A stretch of 64,000 nucleotides of DNA from an uncultured Chlorobiota bacterium (lineage in GTDB: Bacteria > Bacteroidota > Ignavibacteria > UBA10030 > UBA6906). Below the pieces are notes generated by a model that did not search any database, had not been told where the DNA came from, and saw only the letters and a program-made list of their open reading frames with translations. The stretch lies in assembly GCA_900696645.1 (NCBI GenBank), contig CAADGV010000024.1:128912-192911 (forward strand), read 5' to 3'. Shown in pieces: positions 18,474 to 28,321 of the stretch (positions are counted from its first letter, which is position 1; each line of letters starts with the position of its first letter). Both the position numbers and the translations under genes were made by a program.

Positions 18474-19529
18474 ATGAGCGAATTCCGATTGTCGGTGAGA
18501 ATGGTTGCATGCATACTCTGTAGCGCCGGTGTTCTTCTGGTCACCGGCTGTTCAACGGATGCCGGAAAGCGGAAACTTGTCGTGTACTCTCCTCACGGCA
18601 AGGAAATGCTATCGGCTTTCGAGAAGCAGTTTGAAGCCGGTTATCCTGATGTTGACGTGCAGTGGCTCGACATGGGATCGCAAGATGTCTATGATCGGAT
18701 TCGGACGGAAAGGGTGAATCCGCAGGCCGATATCTGGTGGGGCGCGCCGCTCACAACGTTTGCGAAAGCCGAGGCCGAGAGTCTTCTCGAACAATACACG
18801 CCGAGGTGGGCAGAGTTTGTCGAGGCGGAAATGAAAAGTCCGGACGATTTCTGGTACGGAACGTTTGCAACTCCCGAAGTGATCATGTACAACAATCGTC
18901 TCGTGCGTGATGAGGACGCTCCCCGTGATTGGGACGACTTGCTCGATCCAAAATGGCGGAATAAAATCATCATCCGGAATCCTGTAGCATCAGGAACCAT
19001 GCGGGTCATCTTCTCGGCAATTATTCAGAAGGAAACAGCCCGAACAGGGAATCCAGAGGCAGGGTTCGAATGGCTGCGCAGGCTCGATGCAAACACGAAG
19101 ACATACGCGGCTGACCCGACACAGTTGTATCTGAAGATTGCACGGGAGGAGGGACTTGTATCCCTTTGGAACCTGCCTGATGTTGTGCTGCAGAAGGAAA
19201 CCAACGGCTATCCGTTCGGCTGGAATATTCCCGCGAGCGGCACTCCGCTCATTACGGATTGCATAGCAATTGTGCGCGGCACCAAGAACCGTGCTGATGC
19301 TGAACGGTTCTATGAATTTGTGACTTCGAGGGACGCGATGATTCAGCAAGCGTCCGAATTCTTCCGCATTCCCGCACGTACCGACATTCCGCGCAATGAC
19401 TTGCCCGATTGGATCAGTAATCTGACTTTCGTCACGATGAAGCTCAACTGGCAGGAAATCGAAGCGAATGAAAGAGCCTGGATGAGGAAATGGGATGAAG
19501 AAGTGAAGGGCAAGGGAATATCACGCTGA
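18474..19529 (+). CDS. ABC transporter substrate-binding lipoprotein (Fe3+/AfuA type)
   Basis: A 351-residue periplasmic binding protein with a lipobox at LVTGC (C26). The mature part begins KLVVYSPHGKEMLSAFEKQFE, typical of the family that includes FbpA/AfuA iron-binding proteins and phosphonate-type relatives. It is followed by matching ATPase and permease genes, so the importer is complete. Iron as substrate is inferred from family and from the fused permease; other ions or small organics are possible. ATG 18474 is preferred to 18408, which lies inside the deacetylase gene. Confidence 0.85.
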   Translation: MSEFRLSVRMVACILCSAGVLLVTGCSTDAGKRKLVVYSPHGKEMLSAFEKQFEAGYPDVDVQWLDMGSQDVYDRIRTERVNPQADIWWGAPLTTFAKAEAESLLEQYTPRWAEFVEAEMKSPDDFWYGTFATPEVIMYNNRLVRDEDAPRDWDDLLDPKWRNKIIIRNPVASGTMRVIFSAIIQKETARTGNPEAGFEWLRRLDANTKTYAADPTQLYLKIAREEGLVSLWNLPDVVLQKETNGYPFGWNIPASGTPLITDCIAIVRGTKNRADAERFYEFVTSRDAMIQQASEFFRIPARTDIPRNDLPDWISNLTFVTMKLNWQEIEANERAWMRKWDEEVKGKGISR

Positions 19530-19566
19530 ACACGAAACACATCATGCATCTCCACAGGTCAACTCC

Positions 19567-20625
19567 GTGTCCCGAATAGCTCTTCATAACATCTCCCGGC
19601 AATTTGACGACACTCTTGCAGTTCACGAGGTGAGTCTTGAGATTGCATCGGGCGAGTTCTTTTCGATTCTGGGACCAAGCGGATGCGGCAAGACAACACT
19701 CCTGCGCATAGTTGCCGGCTTCGAACGGCCGACTTCCGGTACCATCTCCATCGACTCAAGAGATGTGACACAAGTTCCGACGCAACACCGCGGGATAGGG
19801 ATGGTGTTTCAGAACTATGCGTTATTTCCTCACATGTCGGTGTTCGAGAATATCGCTTTCGGACTTGAAACAAAGAAGATGGAGAAAATGGCCATCAGAA
19901 GACGGGTTGAAGATATTCTTGATTCGGTACATTTGCTGGAGAAGATCGATGTTCCCGTCCCTCTGTTAAGCGGAGGAGAACAGCAGCGTGTTGCGGTTGC
20001 GCGTGCACTTGTCGTTGAGCCAGCCGTGCTGCTGATGGACGAGCCGCTGAGTAATCTTGATGTTGCACTCCGGTTGAAGACGCGGGAAGAAATCCGGCTG
20101 CTGCAGAAGAAAACCGGCATCACGACCGTGTATGTGACGCACGATCAATCGGAGGCGATGAGTCTTTCCGACAGGATTGCGGTAATGCGCTCGGGAAGGA
20201 TTGAACAGGTCGGGACGCCTGCACAAATGTATGAAGCCCCGGCGTCTTCTTTCGTGGCGGAATTTTTGGGTGGGGCGAATGTTCTTCCTGCACGAGTATC
20301 TCGCTCCGAACAAAAAATCATTGCAGGCAAACTTGTGCTGTCGGCTCCCGCGACGTTTCTGGACGGATTTGGAGATGAGGATGCGACGCTGGTGGTGAAG
20401 CCTGAGGCAATCGTGCTATCTCCATCGGTTGACGATGGAGACGTTACAGCCGTGATTGTACACAAAGAGTATCTTGGATTTACGACGAACTTTCTTGCCC
20501 AGGTTGGCGACGTAACACTGCGTATCGCGTCGATGAGTTCCGAGCGTACGAAACACCTTCGTTCCGGTGATGCGGCCGGTATCCGGTTCGACTGGTCTCG
20601 CTGCACATTGCTTCCTCATGCCTGA
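19567..20625 (+). CDS. ABC transporter ATP-binding protein (FbpC/PotA type)
   Basis: A 352-residue ATPase. Walker A is GPSGCGKT (36-43), the signature is LSGGEQQRVAVARAL, Walker B is LLMDEPLSNLD, and the H-loop lies in TVYVTHDQSEA. A TOBE-like regulatory domain fills the last 110 residues. This layout is that of iron(III), polyamine and sulfate importers. It uses a GTG start 37 bases after the binding-protein gene. Confidence 0.93.
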   Translation: MSRIALHNISRQFDDTLAVHEVSLEIASGEFFSILGPSGCGKTTLLRIVAGFERPTSGTISIDSRDVTQVPTQHRGIGMVFQNYALFPHMSVFENIAFGLETKKMEKMAIRRRVEDILDSVHLLEKIDVPVPLLSGGEQQRVAVARALVVEPAVLLMDEPLSNLDVALRLKTREEIRLLQKKTGITTVYVTHDQSEAMSLSDRIAVMRSGRIEQVGTPAQMYEAPASSFVAEFLGGANVLPARVSRSEQKIIAGKLVLSAPATFLDGFGDEDATLVVKPEAIVLSPSVDDGDVTAVIVHKEYLGFTTNFLAQVGDVTLRIASMSSERTKHLRSGDAAGIRFDWSRCTLLPHA

Positions 20626-20631
20626 CACCGC

Positions 20632-22329
20632 ATGAATAGGTTCACTATCAAACGATTGATTCCTGTTCTGTTGCTTGGAACCGTGTACGCGGGTTACGTC
20701 ATCTACCCCCTTACAGAAACCCTCCGTGAAAGTGTGAATATCGGCGGTGCCTTCAGTGTGGCGAACTATGTCGATATTCTCAGGCCCGGAAATTCGGCTA
20801 ACTTTGAAGCATTGTGGAATTCTGTTCTTGTTTCGATTCTCTCGGTGTTGTTCAGCGGAATTCTGGGGACCTTTCTTGCCTTCGTCCTGACGCAATTCAC
20901 ATTCCCGTTTCAAGGGTTGTTAAGCCGGCTTGCCGTTGTACCCATTGCTTTGCCGCCGCTCGTCGGGGTGATCGCATTTCTTTTTGCGTTCGGAGAAAGC
21001 GGAATCATCCCGCGCATAGTGCAGGAAGTATCCGGCTTGAGTGGAAGCGTAATTGCATTGGAGGGGTTCAGCGCAATTGTTGCCGTTCACACATATTCAT
21101 TCTATGTGTACTTCTATCTGTTTGTTTCAACATCTCTTCGTCAACTTGAGGCGGCCCAGCTTGAGGCTGCGCAAACGCTCGGAAGTACAGCGCTGCGAAC
21201 TCTCAGAGTGATTGTTCTGCCTGAGTTGAAACCGGCGTTGTTGGGTGCGGCGATCCTGACGTTTATGGCCAGCATGGCTTCATTCTCGGCTCCCCTGCTG
21301 TTTGGCGGCGATATGCGATTCATGACGTTGCAAATCTACAATGCCAAACTCAATGGTGAGCTTGATGTTGCAGCATCCCATTCAATAGTTCTTACCGCCG
21401 TCTCAATCTTCTTCTACATTGTCCTCAAGATTGTCACTCCACGTGGATCGGGCGTTCGACGAAGCAAGGGAACGGGAAGGAGCGGGTTGGTATCATTGTC
21501 AGCTCCTGTGCGTCGAATGTTGATAGCCTGTTGCGTCGCATTGCTTGCGTTGGAACTGCTGCCTATAGCTATAATCATCCTGATATCATTTGCCAAAGAA
21601 GGCTCGTGGACGTGGCAAATTCTGCCTGCCGCGTACACACCGGAAAACTATCAGAAGCTCTTTGCCGATCCCTATGTGTTCGACCCTATCATCAACAGTT
21701 CGTTGATGAGTCTTGTCGCCGTTGCTGCCTGTATCCTTGTTGGTGTCGGCATCTCCTATGTGTTGGTGAAAGGGAGCCTTCGTCGCTTCCGGGATATCGG
21801 TGACGTTGCTGCAACTCTGTCGTTTGCGATTCCGGGAACCGTCATAGCCATCAGTCTCATTCTCGCATTCAATACGCCCGGTATTTTCACCGCTCAGAAT
21901 GTTCTGGTCGGAACGTTCTGGATATTGCCGTTGGCATATTTCATCCGTATGTTTCCGTTTGTTGTCCGATCGACTTCGGCTTCGTTGGATCAATTGGACG
22001 ATTCCTTGATCGAAGCAGGAGAATCGTTCGGTGCCGGGAGCTTCCGGCGGTTCCGGAAAATTGTCCTTCCCGGCATCTTGCCCGGTATTATTGCAGGGGC
22101 ACTTCTTGTGATCATTACCGCGATCGGCGAGTTTGTTTCATCAGTCCTGCTTTATACCTATTCCAATCGACCTATTTCGGTCGAAATTCTTGCCCAAATG
22201 CGGACCTATAATTTCGGAGCGGCTGCCGCTTATTCTGTGTTCCTTCTGATGCTGGTTATGTTGCTTTCGGTGCTGGCAGGTTATATTGGCAAAGAGGGAA
22301 AAACTCATCCATCAAGTGTCAATATTTAG
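20632..22329 (+). CDS. ABC transporter permease, two fused halves (FbpB type)
   Basis: A 565-residue permease with about 12 membrane segments and two BPD_transp_1 domains. The coupling-helix EAA motifs are visible in both halves (EAAQTLGSTALRTLRVIVLP and EAGESFGAGSFRRFRKIVLP). The fused two-domain architecture is typical of FbpB/AfuB iron transporters. It starts six bases after the ATPase stop and completes the import operon. Confidence 0.92.
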   Translation: MNRFTIKRLIPVLLLGTVYAGYVIYPLTETLRESVNIGGAFSVANYVDILRPGNSANFEALWNSVLVSILSVLFSGILGTFLAFVLTQFTFPFQGLLSRLAVVPIALPPLVGVIAFLFAFGESGIIPRIVQEVSGLSGSVIALEGFSAIVAVHTYSFYVYFYLFVSTSLRQLEAAQLEAAQTLGSTALRTLRVIVLPELKPALLGAAILTFMASMASFSAPLLFGGDMRFMTLQIYNAKLNGELDVAASHSIVLTAVSIFFYIVLKIVTPRGSGVRRSKGTGRSGLVSLSAPVRRMLIACCVALLALELLPIAIIILISFAKEGSWTWQILPAAYTPENYQKLFADPYVFDPIINSSLMSLVAVAACILVGVGISYVLVKGSLRRFRDIGDVAATLSFAIPGTVIAISLILAFNTPGIFTAQNVLVGTFWILPLAYFIRMFPFVVRSTSASLDQLDDSLIEAGESFGAGSFRRFRKIVLPGILPGIIAGALLVIITAIGEFVSSVLLYTYSNRPISVEILAQMRTYNFGAAAAYSVFLLMLVMLLSVLAGYIGKEGKTHPSSVNI

Positions 22330-22375
22330 GTTGAACACAATCCCGTTTTTCGATACCTTTAGTGGCGCTCTTCAC

Positions 22376-22426
22376 GCACTTGCAGTTCAATTGGATACTT
22401 GTCCGCCTCCGGCGGAGAGCGTTGGC
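22376..22426 (+). pseudogene. Decayed tRNA-Arg-like sequence
   Basis: Bases 22376-22397 match the first 22 bases of the tRNA-Arg gene at 22492 at 19 of 22 positions, through the D-arm (CAATTGGATA). After a diverged stretch a GCCTCCGG block, equivalent to the anticodon region, reappears one base out of register. The 3' half is absent. A short hairpin, TCCGCC-TCC-GGCGGA, lies inside. It looks like a truncated tRNA duplicate lying 65 bases upstream of the intact gene. Confidence 0.5.
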
Positions 22427-22491
22427 GAAAATGAGAAGAAGAGCATCAACAAAGCAATAAACAAGTTAAAGAGAAAAAATAGCTCAACCTT

Positions 22492-22565
<74 letters not shown>

Positions 22566-22614
22566 CAAACGATCACCATCTCATCCATATTTCAGGAGGC
22601 AGTTCGTTTTCGCC

Positions 22615-23304
22615 ATGCTCAAAGCGCAAAAGAAGATTTCGAAGAAGCAACTCAAGCAGGATGCACTGCTGACAAATGTCGCCAAGATAACTTCGTTCTA
22701 CGAAGATAATAAGCGAACGCTTGGCATTATTCTCGTCGCATTGGTGGTAGTGGTAGCCGGTACTCTTATCTATGCCAGAAATCAGGCAGCGAATAATGAA
22801 AAAGCCACGACGGCTTTGGGCAAAGTGCTTGAGTTTTATGATACGAACCAACTTCAACTGGCGATTGATGGGTCCGCCGAGCGGGGTATTGTTGGCTTGA
22901 AGTCCATTGTCGACAATTACGGCAGCACCGACGCCGGCAACCTTGCCAGGTTCTATCTGGCCGACGCCTATTTTCAGTTGCGCAAGTATGATGAGGCGCT
23001 CGAACAGTTTGACAAATTCAGCGGCAGCGAACAATTGGTCTCCGTATCACGTCTCACCGGAATGGCTGGTTGCTACGAGGCGAAAGGTGAGTATGAGAAG
23101 GCCGCAGAGCATTATGAAAAGGCGGCCACGAAGTATCCCAAAGATGTTGATGCAGCAGGAAACCTGAATCACGCGGCAGATAACTATGCGCGTGCCGGGA
23201 AGAAGGATCGTGCGCTGGATATCTACAAGAAACTCAAGAAAGAATACCCGACCACGCAATTCGGTCGTGATGCCGACCGCGGCATTGCGCGGCTTTCCGT
23301 GTGA
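22615..23304 (+). CDS. Membrane-anchored TPR protein (YfgM-like)
   Basis: A 229-residue protein: basic N-terminus, one membrane segment (about 35-53), then tetratricopeptide repeats (for example RKYDEALEQFDKF, GEYEKAAEHYEKA, GKKDRALDIYKKL). The layout matches YfgM-like periplasmic TPR proteins that assist envelope protein assembly. ATG 22615 was chosen; AGGAGG lies about 15 bases upstream, which is far but the only candidate. An upstream in-frame ORF start falls inside the tRNA gene and is rejected. Confidence 0.8.
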   Translation: MLKAQKKISKKQLKQDALLTNVAKITSFYEDNKRTLGIILVALVVVVAGTLIYARNQAANNEKATTALGKVLEFYDTNQLQLAIDGSAERGIVGLKSIVDNYGSTDAGNLARFYLADAYFQLRKYDEALEQFDKFSGSEQLVSVSRLTGMAGCYEAKGEYEKAAEHYEKAATKYPKDVDAAGNLNHAADNYARAGKKDRALDIYKKLKKEYPTTQFGRDADRGIARLSV

Positions 23305-23509
23305 CTTTCTCTGCAAAGAACAATCCCGGCGACGGAACATGACACGCGGCCATCTGGTCGTCTGCGCTAAAGTTCTGTCGCCTTGTTATTTTGGGCGGGA
23401 GTGCCAACATTGTACCGGGCAGTGCAACTTTTCCCGTTATTTGCCGAACAATCACGTGGCAAACCTTGCGCCGACCGCTGAGCAGGCACAGAACCATCAT
23501 TAATGCCCG

Positions 23510-25663
23510 ATGAAACTTCGCCGTATTTTATATCTCGCCGTTTCAGCTTCGCTTCTTCTCTTTGTATTTGTGATTGATATGATGAGAAAGAACGTGGAGT
23601 TGAACGTCATCGGGCTCCCTCTCGTTCGGGATCTTCTCATCATTGCATCGTTTGTTCTGATTTACCTGTACCTCGAAGCGAGACAAGTTCATCGGGCGCT
23701 GACGCCGATCAAGCGCATCGGGTTGATGATGATCTATACGGTGATCACGGGATTTGTCTGCCTTGTCATTTCTTTCATATCCGAAGATAATTTCGATCAG
23801 AAGGATTTTGCCCTCATCCCGCTCACGTACGGTCAGCTTTTTATTGCTACGTTTCTCTCGGTTCTTCTCGGCATCTTCACAATTCTGATGTTCCGCCTTG
23901 CACGCGGATTGGTGTTGTTCAAGCGCAAGCGGGGTACTGAGCGCAATTTTACCATCTTCATCGGATTTGCGCTTGCAACTGCCGTCTCGACAATGACGCT
24001 TGAGCCTCTCGAGTACAGCTTATTCACAAACATTCTCTTCGGTTTTGCGATACTGTTCGCCGTGCTCAACTCGTTCCGGCTTCCGTGGATTGTCTATCTG
24101 ACAAAACGGGAGAAGATCTTCGGGTTGATTTACGGATTGATCCTGTTTGGTGTACTGATCGGGTTGAATGTGGCTGTCGGAATGGAACGAAGCCTGATCG
24201 GGAAATCGCTTCTGTATCATTCGTACCCGCTCAGCCGCTTCATTCTGCTGACGATGATCTTCTCAAACATCTACTTCGGAATGGCGTTCATCAGCACGCT
24301 GTTCCATTTGCCTACAGCGGAGGCGTTCGACAGAAAATCCACGGAGGTGACTTCGCTTCATAACCTGGGCAAACTCGTCACGCAGGTGTTCGACTTCAAT
24401 GAATTGGTTGAAACGGTTACATCAATGACGCTTCAAGTGTGCGAAGCCCAAAGTTGCTGGCTTGAAATCATCCATCATGAACATGACCAGGATCGCAACG
24501 CAATCGGAACGAACGAGCTTGTTGTACACAGCGATGCAGTCGGGACGTACCATGTACAGTTGGCAGGCAGGAAAAACATCTCGCAACTGGAAATCAATGC
24601 ACTGCTGCCGACCGGAGAGCGGACATTGCGCGACGAAGTCATTGAGGAACGAAAGGCCATTGTTGTTGACGACCTGGCGCGGGATACCCGGTTCCGGCGT
24701 CTTGAAAAATCAAAAGCGCCGATTGGTTCGATGGTTGTCGTGCCGCTTGTCTCACACGCCGGATTGATCGGTGTTTTGTATGCCACAAAGGGGAACGCCT
24801 ACGGTTTTTTCAAAGATGATGTTGACGTAATTTCGGCCTTTGCCGATCAAGCAACTGTCGCGATCGAGAACTCACGTCTCATCAAGAAATCCATCGAGCG
24901 AGAGCGCTTATTGCGTGAGATGACACTTGCCCAGGAGATTCAACGAAGGCTGTTGCCGCAACGCCTTCCCTCATACGCGGCAATGGACATTGACGCGAGT
25001 TCCATTCCCGCCTTTGAGGTGGGGGGTGATTATTACGATGTTGTCGAACTTGACGACAACAAGTTTGGCATTGTCGTCGGTGACGTTTCGGGAAAGGGAA
25101 TTTCAGCCGCCTTTTACATGTCTGAAGTAAAAGGCATTTTCCAGTCGCTCAGCCGTTTGTATCCTTCACCGCGGGAATTCATGATCAGGGCAAACGAAGC
25201 CCTCTCAAGCTCTATTGACAAACACTCTTTTGTTAGCTTAATTTATGCTGTTATCGACCTGGCCAGCGACACGCTGACGTTAGCGCGTGCCGGACATTGT
25301 CCGCTGTTGCACCTTTCGGGGGAGAACGCTGCCTACCTTCGTCCCGGCGGAATGGGACTCGGACTTTCTAACGGAACAGCATTTGCACAAAGTATCGAAG
25401 AGAGTATAATCCACCTCAACCCCGGCGATGTATGCGTGTTCTATACCGACGGCATCACCGAGGCGCGGCGGGGCGACGACGATGAGTACGGGTATGATCG
25501 GTTGATGCACACGGTGATAGGATCGAAACAAGAGAGTGCTTCGGCGCTCAAGGAGCATATCCTGCACACAGTGCGGTCGCACGCCGACAAGCCGGAGAAT
25601 GACGATGACATGACGGTGGTGGTACTCAAATGGCGGGGTGGGGGTTCACAGAAGTCTGCATGA
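23510..25663 (+). CDS. Membrane SpoIIE/RsbU-type PP2C phosphatase with GAF domain
   Basis: A 717-residue protein. The N-terminal 260 residues hold several hydrophobic segments (about eight), followed by a GAF-like sensor domain (about 290-450), a short coiled coil (ERERLLREMTLAQEIQRRLLP) and a PP2C domain (about 475-715). The metal motifs GGDYYD (about 504) and GDVSGKG (about 522) and the late FYTDGITEAR are present. These enzymes dephosphorylate STAS antagonists. A STAS protein and an RsbW-like kinase follow directly, so it is probably the input of that switch. Confidence 0.9.
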   Translation: MKLRRILYLAVSASLLLFVFVIDMMRKNVELNVIGLPLVRDLLIIASFVLIYLYLEARQVHRALTPIKRIGLMMIYTVITGFVCLVISFISEDNFDQKDFALIPLTYGQLFIATFLSVLLGIFTILMFRLARGLVLFKRKRGTERNFTIFIGFALATAVSTMTLEPLEYSLFTNILFGFAILFAVLNSFRLPWIVYLTKREKIFGLIYGLILFGVLIGLNVAVGMERSLIGKSLLYHSYPLSRFILLTMIFSNIYFGMAFISTLFHLPTAEAFDRKSTEVTSLHNLGKLVTQVFDFNELVETVTSMTLQVCEAQSCWLEIIHHEHDQDRNAIGTNELVVHSDAVGTYHVQLAGRKNISQLEINALLPTGERTLRDEVIEERKAIVVDDLARDTRFRRLEKSKAPIGSMVVVPLVSHAGLIGVLYATKGNAYGFFKDDVDVISAFADQATVAIENSRLIKKSIERERLLREMTLAQEIQRRLLPQRLPSYAAMDIDASSIPAFEVGGDYYDVVELDDNKFGIVVGDVSGKGISAAFYMSEVKGIFQSLSRLYPSPREFMIRANEALSSSIDKHSFVSLIYAVIDLASDTLTLARAGHCPLLHLSGENAAYLRPGGMGLGLSNGTAFAQSIEESIIHLNPGDVCVFYTDGITEARRGDDDEYGYDRLMHTVIGSKQESASALKEHILHTVRSHADKPENDDDMTVVVLKWRGGGSQKSA

Positions 25664-25684
25664 TTTTTTTCGGAGGAATCTCGA

Positions 25685-26038
25685 ATGAATGAATTCAAAA
25701 TCGCCCAGCGCGAGGCAAGCAATGTGAATGTGCTTGAGTTGAAAGGATATCTGGACGCGCACACCGCGCCGAAACTGGAGGAGGCGTTCCAGACTCTCCT
25801 GAAAACGAATCGCACGAACATTGTCGTCAACTGCAAAGATCTCTCGTATATAAGTAGTGCGGGGCTTGGTGTGTTTATGGCTTATATCGAGGATGTCCGC
25901 AACAAATCAGGGGACATCAAGCTGACGAATATGTCGAACAAGGTGTACAATGTGTTCGATCTGCTGGGCTTTCCGCTTCTGTACGAGATTTTCAAAGACG
26001 AGTCGGAAGCCGTGAAAAAATTCAACGACAAGAAATAA
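25685..26038 (+). CDS. STAS-domain anti-anti-sigma factor (RsbV/SpoIIAA type)
   Basis: A 117-residue single STAS domain. The phosphorylatable serine lies in YISSAGLG (S58). In partner switching, the unphosphorylated form binds the RsbW-like kinase and frees its target. The gene has a good ribosome site (CGGAGGAAT) and lies between a phosphatase and the kinase. Confidence 0.92.
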   Translation: MNEFKIAQREASNVNVLELKGYLDAHTAPKLEEAFQTLLKTNRTNIVVNCKDLSYISSAGLGVFMAYIEDVRNKSGDIKLTNMSNKVYNVFDLLGFPLLYEIFKDESEAVKKFNDKK

Positions 26039-26059
26039 GGGCTTTCTGACGGCATTGCT

Positions 26060-26479
26060 GTGAAGAAACAAACCCTGAAAATAGAGAGCAAAACCGAGCA
26101 GCTGATCACTGTGCGCAACTTCGTTTCACAGGCGGCGTATGCGTCCGGGTTCAACGACGAAGACGTGAGCAAAATCGCCCTCGCAGTTGATGAAGCCTGC
26201 ACGAACGTCATCAAGCATGCGTATCAGTATGACGCAAAGAAGAAGATCACAATAACCGTTGGCGATTCGAACGGCAACTTCGAGGTATCGATTGTTGACA
26301 GCGGCAAGCAATTCGATCCGAAGAGAATCAAACAGCCCGACATGAAGGAGTACCTCAGTTCGTACCGCCGCGGCGGGCTAGGCGTGTATCTGATGAAATC
26401 CTTGATGGACAAAGTAGAATACGATATCGAGCCGGGCAAACGCAATCAAGTCCGTCTTATTAAACAACTTCCCCGTTAA
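26060..26479 (+). CDS. RsbW/SpoIIAB-type anti-sigma serine kinase
   Basis: A 139-residue HATPase_c_2 kinase with a GTG start. The N-box is DEACTNVIKHAY (N49), the G1 box VDSGKQFDP, and the G2 box RGGLGVYLM. It should phosphorylate the STAS protein encoded just upstream. No sigma factor gene is adjacent, so its target could be a distant sigma factor or another response protein. Confidence 0.92.
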   Translation: MKKQTLKIESKTEQLITVRNFVSQAAYASGFNDEDVSKIALAVDEACTNVIKHAYQYDAKKKITITVGDSNGNFEVSIVDSGKQFDPKRIKQPDMKEYLSSYRRGGLGVYLMKSLMDKVEYDIEPGKRNQVRLIKQLPR

Positions 26480-26495
26480 CTCGTCTCCTCCGTGC

Positions 26496-28244
26496 ATGGC
26501 AACGGCACGTCGCACATCACGTTCTTCCGCCTCATCCTCGTATGAGAGCTACTTCGAACACACCGCGTTGTTCGAGTTCAGCAAAGTCATCAACTCGTCG
26601 CTCGATCCCCGCTTCATCTATAGTCATATTCTTCTCACCATTATGGGGAAGATTTTGTCATCGAAGGGGATGGTGATTGTCGAAAAGGAATCCCGGCACT
26701 TCACCGTCGTAATGGCGAAAGGATTTTCGCAAGACGTTGTTGGAACATCAATGCATATCCGGCAGATTCCACCCTCCATTTTTCTTGTTGACAAAGTGAA
26801 CGCAACAAAATATCCGTGGGTGAAATTCTTCAAGAGGCTTGGAGTGAAGATGCTGCTGCCGATGTACATGGCCGACACACCGATCGGGCTGTTGGCATTT
26901 GGCGAGAGATTTTCAAAGAAGAAGCTTCACTCAAGAGAGGTGACCTACCTTCGTTCGTTGGCGAACATTTCCGCCACCGCAATTGAAAAGAGCCGGACAT
27001 TCGATGAGTTGCAGCAAGTCAACCGGAAACTGGATCGGAAGATTCAGGAGTTGAATACACTGTTCGATCTGAGTAAGGAATTCGGTGCACTGCTTGACGC
27101 GGAGAAACTGATCCGCCTGCTCGAGTTTTCACTGCTCGGCCAGGTTGGCGTCAACCGCTACATTATTTGCCTGCGTCAGGGAAGTGATGTTCGGGTTGCC
27201 GCATCGCGGGTTGACGGCCCTGTGCCGCAGGCGGAATTGCTGCAGACGCTGTTCAAGTTGAAGGGGACGACGCCCGTCGCAAATCTCTCGGCAAGCGGAG
27301 TGCAGAACGCCCGCGATGTTCTGACCGGATTGAAAATGGCACTTGTTGTGCCGATGGGTTTGCAGGGCGAAAACAAAGGCTTGATGATTTTGGGAGAACG
27401 CCTTTCCGGCAATCCGTACGAGGAAATCGATTACGAATTCCTGACCTCGCTCGCTAATCTCGCCATTATATCTCTTGAGAATGCGAGACTTTTCAAAGAG
27501 GCGATTGAAAAGCAGAGGATGGAAGATGAGTTACTGATTGCACGGGATATCCAAAAGGGACTTCTGCCCAGTGTACTGCCTTCAATTCCGGGCTTCGATA
27601 TTGCAGCCGCGAATATTTCTTCGAAGCAGGTTGGCGGCGACTACTACGATGTCATTCCCGCCGACAACAACCGGCATGTCATTGCCATCGGCGATGTATC
27701 GGGAAAGGGAACGCCAGCCGCGCTGCTGATGGCAAGCATTCAAGCAAGTATCCGGGCGCTGGTGCCGTTGAATCTGTCGCTCAGCGAACTGACCGGCAGG
27801 GTTAACGACCTGATGTGTGAAAACACAGGCGGCAACAAATTCGTCACGTTCTTCTGGGGGTTCGTAGATCCTGTTGCGATGACGTTGAACTACGTGAACG
27901 CCGGACACAACTATCCGTACCTCATTCATGCCGACGGTTCCATCGACAGGCTTGATAAAGGGGGGATGATTCTCGGCGTGCTCAAGACAGTGATGCCGTA
28001 CGAAGAGGCGACCGTGAAACTCAAACACGGCGACCTGTTGTTGTTATTCACCGATGGCGTCAGTGAGGCGATGAGCCACGACTCGATGGAGTACGGCGAA
28101 GAACGCATCGAGGCTGTGCTGAAGAAACACGGCTGCGAACCGGCCCAACGCATCATCGACCTTCTGCATGAAGATATCATCCAGCATGCCGACGGGGCGC
28201 AGCAATCCGACGACATCACGATGATGGTGTTGAAGGTGGCATGA
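26496..28244 (+). CDS. Cytoplasmic GAF-GAF-PP2C (RsbU-type) phosphatase
   Basis: A 582-residue soluble protein without membrane segments. Two GAF-like domains (about 30-165 and 195-335) precede the PP2C domain (345-582), which has VGGDYYDVI (about 380), GDVSGKG and LFTDGVSEAM. It is the second phosphatase of the cluster and probably gives the STAS switch a cytoplasmic input beside the membrane-bound one at 23510. Confidence 0.9.
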   Translation: MATARRTSRSSASSSYESYFEHTALFEFSKVINSSLDPRFIYSHILLTIMGKILSSKGMVIVEKESRHFTVVMAKGFSQDVVGTSMHIRQIPPSIFLVDKVNATKYPWVKFFKRLGVKMLLPMYMADTPIGLLAFGERFSKKKLHSREVTYLRSLANISATAIEKSRTFDELQQVNRKLDRKIQELNTLFDLSKEFGALLDAEKLIRLLEFSLLGQVGVNRYIICLRQGSDVRVAASRVDGPVPQAELLQTLFKLKGTTPVANLSASGVQNARDVLTGLKMALVVPMGLQGENKGLMILGERLSGNPYEEIDYEFLTSLANLAIISLENARLFKEAIEKQRMEDELLIARDIQKGLLPSVLPSIPGFDIAAANISSKQVGGDYYDVIPADNNRHVIAIGDVSGKGTPAALLMASIQASIRALVPLNLSLSELTGRVNDLMCENTGGNKFVTFFWGFVDPVAMTLNYVNAGHNYPYLIHADGSIDRLDKGGMILGVLKTVMPYEEATVKLKHGDLLLLFTDGVSEAMSHDSMEYGEERIEAVLKKHGCEPAQRIIDLLHEDIIQHADGAQQSDDITMMVLKVA

Positions 28245-28321
28245 TCTCGAAAACGCCGTGCTGTTCCGGCACAGTGTAGAATTCCGTTCATTATTTCATT
28301 ACACAATATGGAAGGAATACT

